This document shows positions 19,512 through 22,029 of a stretch of 22,029 nucleotides of DNA, in pieces; the stretch's first letter is position 1, and each line of letters begins with the position of its first letter. The DNA is taken from assembly GCA_023853785.1 (NCBI GenBank), contig JAJIRX010000482.1, positions 1-22,029 of the forward strand, in the 5' to 3' direction. The stretch is from Psilocybe azurescens (taxonomy: Eukaryota; Basidiomycota; Agaricomycetes; Agaricales; Agrocybaceae). The translations under genes were made by a program, and so were the position numbers. The notes under the pieces are model-generated. The model saw only the letters and a list, made by a program, of their open reading frames with translations. It did no database searches and was not told where the DNA came from.

Positions 19512-20220
19512 GCATTCAACAAACTAAAACGACGATTCACAGAAGAACCGGTTCTCTCGATGCCAGACCCGAGCAAACCATTTCAAATTGAATGCAATGC
19601 CTCTAAATATGCATCTGGAGCTGTTCTGACTCAACTCGATGGAAACAGTGAAAGACACCCTTATGCGCATTTATTTCAAAACCTTCTCCGCGACGGAAAG
19701 TAACTACGAAATCTATGATCGAGAACTCCTGGCAATTGTACGAGCATTACAGGAATGGAGACACTACATTCAAGGATCCGAACATACGACGATCATCCAT
19801 TCTGACCACAAGAACCTGACCTACTTCAGAAGCCCAAGAAATCTGAACAGACGGCAAGCTCAATGGTCATTATTCCTATCCGAATTTGATCTGAAACTAA
19901 TCCATATGCCCAGGACGAAAATGATTCAATCTGACGCCTTATCAAGAAGACCAGATTTCATACCAGACAAAGACCACGATAACGAAGATGTGACTCTATT
20001 ACCAGAGCTTTTCATCAATCTAATCGACACCGAACTACAACAGAAAATCATTGATTCAGAAGAATTCAACACAGATATTGCGGAAATCTTGAAAGCTCTA
20101 CTGCAAGGAGGACCACCAAACTTACGAACCGACCTTGACGACTGGAGAACAGAGGAATTCAACGGGAAAAATGTCATTTTTATAAAGACAAAACATATAT
20201 ACCAAAAAACCAAAACCTAA
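19512..20220 (+). pseudogene. pol: RNase H and linker to integrase
   Basis: RNase H removes the RNA strand during cDNA synthesis. FNKLKRRFTEEPVLSMPDPS and FQIECNASKYASGAVLTQ continue in the RT frame. The first catalytic Asp of the usual C-D-A-S is Asn (AAT at 19596-19598). The frame then shifts by one near 19660, and the rest is intact: YFKTFSATESNYEIYDRELLAI (catalytic Glu), HSDHKNLTYFR (Asp) and QWSLFLSEFDL..QSDALSRRPDF (last Asp). The linker to integrase continues in this frame to TAA at 20218-20220, but homology moves into another frame near 20185. One catalytic change and one break make it inactive as read. Confidence 0.9.
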
Positions 20221-21330
20221 GCCAACAAGTGGTAAAATCTCTCCACGATCTACCATCGGCAGGACACCCCGGAGAACTTGAAACCTACAATGCAGTAAAG
20301 CACATTACTGGTGGTCAGGACTACAATCCTTCGTAAACAATACATCAAAGGCTGCGGAATCTGTCAACAATTCAAGATCAACAGAAATCCCTCTCACCCG
20401 TCTTTCATGCCAGTCGCCGGACCAACTTCTACGACCATTTGCAAACTGTTCAATGGATTTTCTAACCGACTTACCACCGGTTAAGAACAGTGCGGGACAG
20501 ATCGTGGATGCAATCATGGTCGTGGTAGACCATGGGCTTACTAAGGGGGTGATTTTAATACCTTGCCAAAAAAAAGGGGGAACCGGGAGAGGCACTCGAC
20601 GTAGAAGGAGCAGCTCAACTCTTACTCGACAACCTCTTCAAACGATTTGGACTCCCAGATAGCATTATCTCCGACCGAGATCCTCTATTCACTGCAAAAG
20701 TCTTCCAAGAACTCATGAAACTCTTGGGAATCAAGTCCAAATTAACTACGGCTTATCATCCAATAGGAGACGGAACCACCGAGCAATTCAACCAAGAAAT
20801 AGAAGCCTACCTATCCATCTACTGTTCATCACACCCAACCGATTGGAACAAGTCGATTGGAACTTTGGAATTCACTCACAACAACAGGAAACACTCTGAA
20901 AGGGCCAAAACCCTGTTCAAACTCACCTTAGGTTCATCTCCGTTGGCCATTCCACTTGCATTTGAGAACACCAAAGCCCCATCAGTGGAAGAAAAAGTCA
21001 AACACCTCCTAAAAGATCGAGAAGAAGTGTTAGCCGCTCACGAACTTGCAAGACAAAGAATAGCCGAACGACAAAATCAAATTTCAAACCATTCGAGAAA
21101 GGAACGAAAGTTTGGCTAGACTCCTGCAACATCTCCACTAGGTACCATTCGAAGATGAAACCAAAAGAGAAGGCCCGTTCACGATCACAGAAATCTTGGG
21201 ACCTCTCACATACAGACTCAAAATACCCAAGATATGGAAAATCCATGACGTCTTCCACGCCACTTTACTCATGCCATACAAAGAGACGGAGACATACGGA
21301 CCGAACTTCCCTAGACCACCACCCAAGATC
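20180..21330 (+). pseudogene. pol: integrase with GPY/F-type module, several frames
   Basis: Integrase inserts the cDNA copy. The HHCC domain is split over three frames: LHDLPSAGHPGELETYNAVK, HYWWSGLQSFV and KGCGICQQFKINRNPSHPSF. The catalytic core follows: ANCSMDFLTDLPPV (Asp 20456-20458), VVDHGLTKGVILIPC, then a break at the A8/G5 homopolymer at 20568-20580, then FGLPDSIISDRDPLF (Asp 20673-20675), and DGTTEQFNQEIEAY with Glu 20781-20783. That gives 35 residues between Asp and Glu, the D-35-E spacing. A further shift near 21090 leads into KGTKVWLD, GPFTITEILGPLTYRLKIP and WKIHDVFHATLLMPY, the C-terminal GPY/F module. The catalytic residues survive, but no single frame carries the enzyme. Confidence 0.9.
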
Positions 21331-21399
21331 AAAAATCAGGAAGAACACTGGGAAGTCGAAACTATTTTAAATCACAGAAAGACTGGACGAAAACCCAAG

Positions 21400-21535
21400 A
21401 AAGGGAAAGCGGAAATATCAATACCTTTGTCAAATGGACCGGATTCCCTATCTCCGAAGCAACATGGGAAAAGATGACGCGTTCGACGACAACAGCGAGA
21501 TTCTTCAAGAATACCACCAACTACACAAACTTTGA
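21400..21535 (+). pseudogene. pol C-terminal chromodomain and stop
   Basis: Fragments KYQYL, FVKWTGFPISEATWEK (21426-21473) and FDDNSEILQEYHQLHKL lie in different frames and end at TGA 21533-21535. Together they form the chromodomain tail that classes the element as a chromovirus. In this group the domain binds modified histone tails and steers integration towards heterochromatin. Two 1-nt shifts separate the parts. Confidence 0.85.
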
Positions 21536-22029
21536 TCATCCCTATCATCCTGATGCCTCACTTTCTCCGGCGCATCGCCTCTTCCTTCACTCGAAACTCT
21601 GAAACGAACCAACTCGAAACTCCCATCTTTGATACCCCTTTGCCGAACAGACCAGAAAGAGCTTGAGATGCTGCAAGAAATTCTCACCAAATACAACAAG
21701 ACGATCGATCAGAAGGAGATGGCAAAACAGAACTATCGCCCGGCTGCTGCTAAACTGGCCCACCACCAAGCCAGATCTTTCGCCTCAAACTAAATACTGG
21801 TTGAACAAGAGCTCTATCAACGCCTTCCATTAATTGCCGTAGTTGAAAAGGCCAAGTCATTCTATCTCTAATACCCAACTACCAAACAACGCAACATGTC
21901 TTTCATCGATACCCCTGCCGGCTTCTTCCTCTTCTACCCCTGCCAACTCACGTCTGAGGCAAACGACCTGCCGTGCCTGCGTTACACTCAAACACTGTCA
22001 ACCTTTGAAGCCTAGACCTCTTCGCCGAC
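21536..22029 (+). other. post-pol region of the retrotransposon
   Basis: No LTR sequence (TGTTACGA) appears before the window ends, so the 3' LTR is further right. Two small frames are visible: 21668-21793 (41 codons, MLQEILTKYNKTIDQKE..., hydrophilic, possibly helical, also open upstream) and 21896-22015 (39 codons, MSFIDTPAGFFLFYPC). I recognise neither. They could be part of an extra 3' gene, a decayed one, or plain 3' leader. Confidence 0.45.

Overview
The window looks like nuclear DNA of a filamentous fungus, most likely a basidiomycete of the Agaricomycetes. Three things suggest this. There is a regulator with two C2H2 zinc fingers and a long low-complexity, Gln/His-rich tail, interrupted by a 70-nt GT-AG intron. 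There is a fungal-type chromodomain Ty3/gypsy retrotransposon that carries a self-priming signal. The rest is rich in small non-autonomous transposons. The organism call is inferred from protein style and is not proven.

Layout. Positions 169-3207 (minus strand) hold the only recognisable host gene, a C2H2 zinc-finger transcription factor. Its reading frame is broken by about seven 1-nt-scale shifts, one of them inside the conserved HTGERP finger linker. Positions 3208-11600 are about 8.4 kb with no coding region I can defend. They hold a degenerate 247-bp tandem array (4221-4800), a 96-bp tandem duplication (6259-6450) and short microsatellites. From about 11.6 kb to 16.2 kb the sequence becomes AT-rich and is packed with short inverted-repeat elements: an 872-bp element with 29-bp perfect ends and a 9-bp target duplication (11614-12485), a 312-bp fold-back element (13973-14284), two copies of a ~315-bp family (14442-14752 and 15647-15968), a probable fold-back at 15402-15624, and a solitary LTR in inverted orientation (14981-15401).

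Positions 16230-22029 hold a Ty3/gypsy chromovirus on the plus strand: 5' LTR, self-primer binding site, gag with a zinc knuckle, protease, reverse transcriptase, RNase H, integrase, GPY/F module and C-terminal chromodomain, then about 490 bp of post-pol sequence. The 3' LTR lies beyond the window. The copy is dead as read: many frameshifts, two in-frame TGA codons, and Asp-to-Asn changes in both the RT catalytic box and the first RNase H carboxylate. The integrase D, D-35-E residues survive, though in separate frames.

The most informative observations are the 11-nt exact complementarity between the presumed transcript start in the LTR and the site just downstream of the LTR (Tf1-type self-priming), the clustering of several apparently undescribed short TIR families, and the pattern of inactivating changes in pol that would fit CpG deamination. 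Similar 1-nt breaks occur in both the host gene and the transposon, so uncorrected assembly indels are a serious alternative to real decay.
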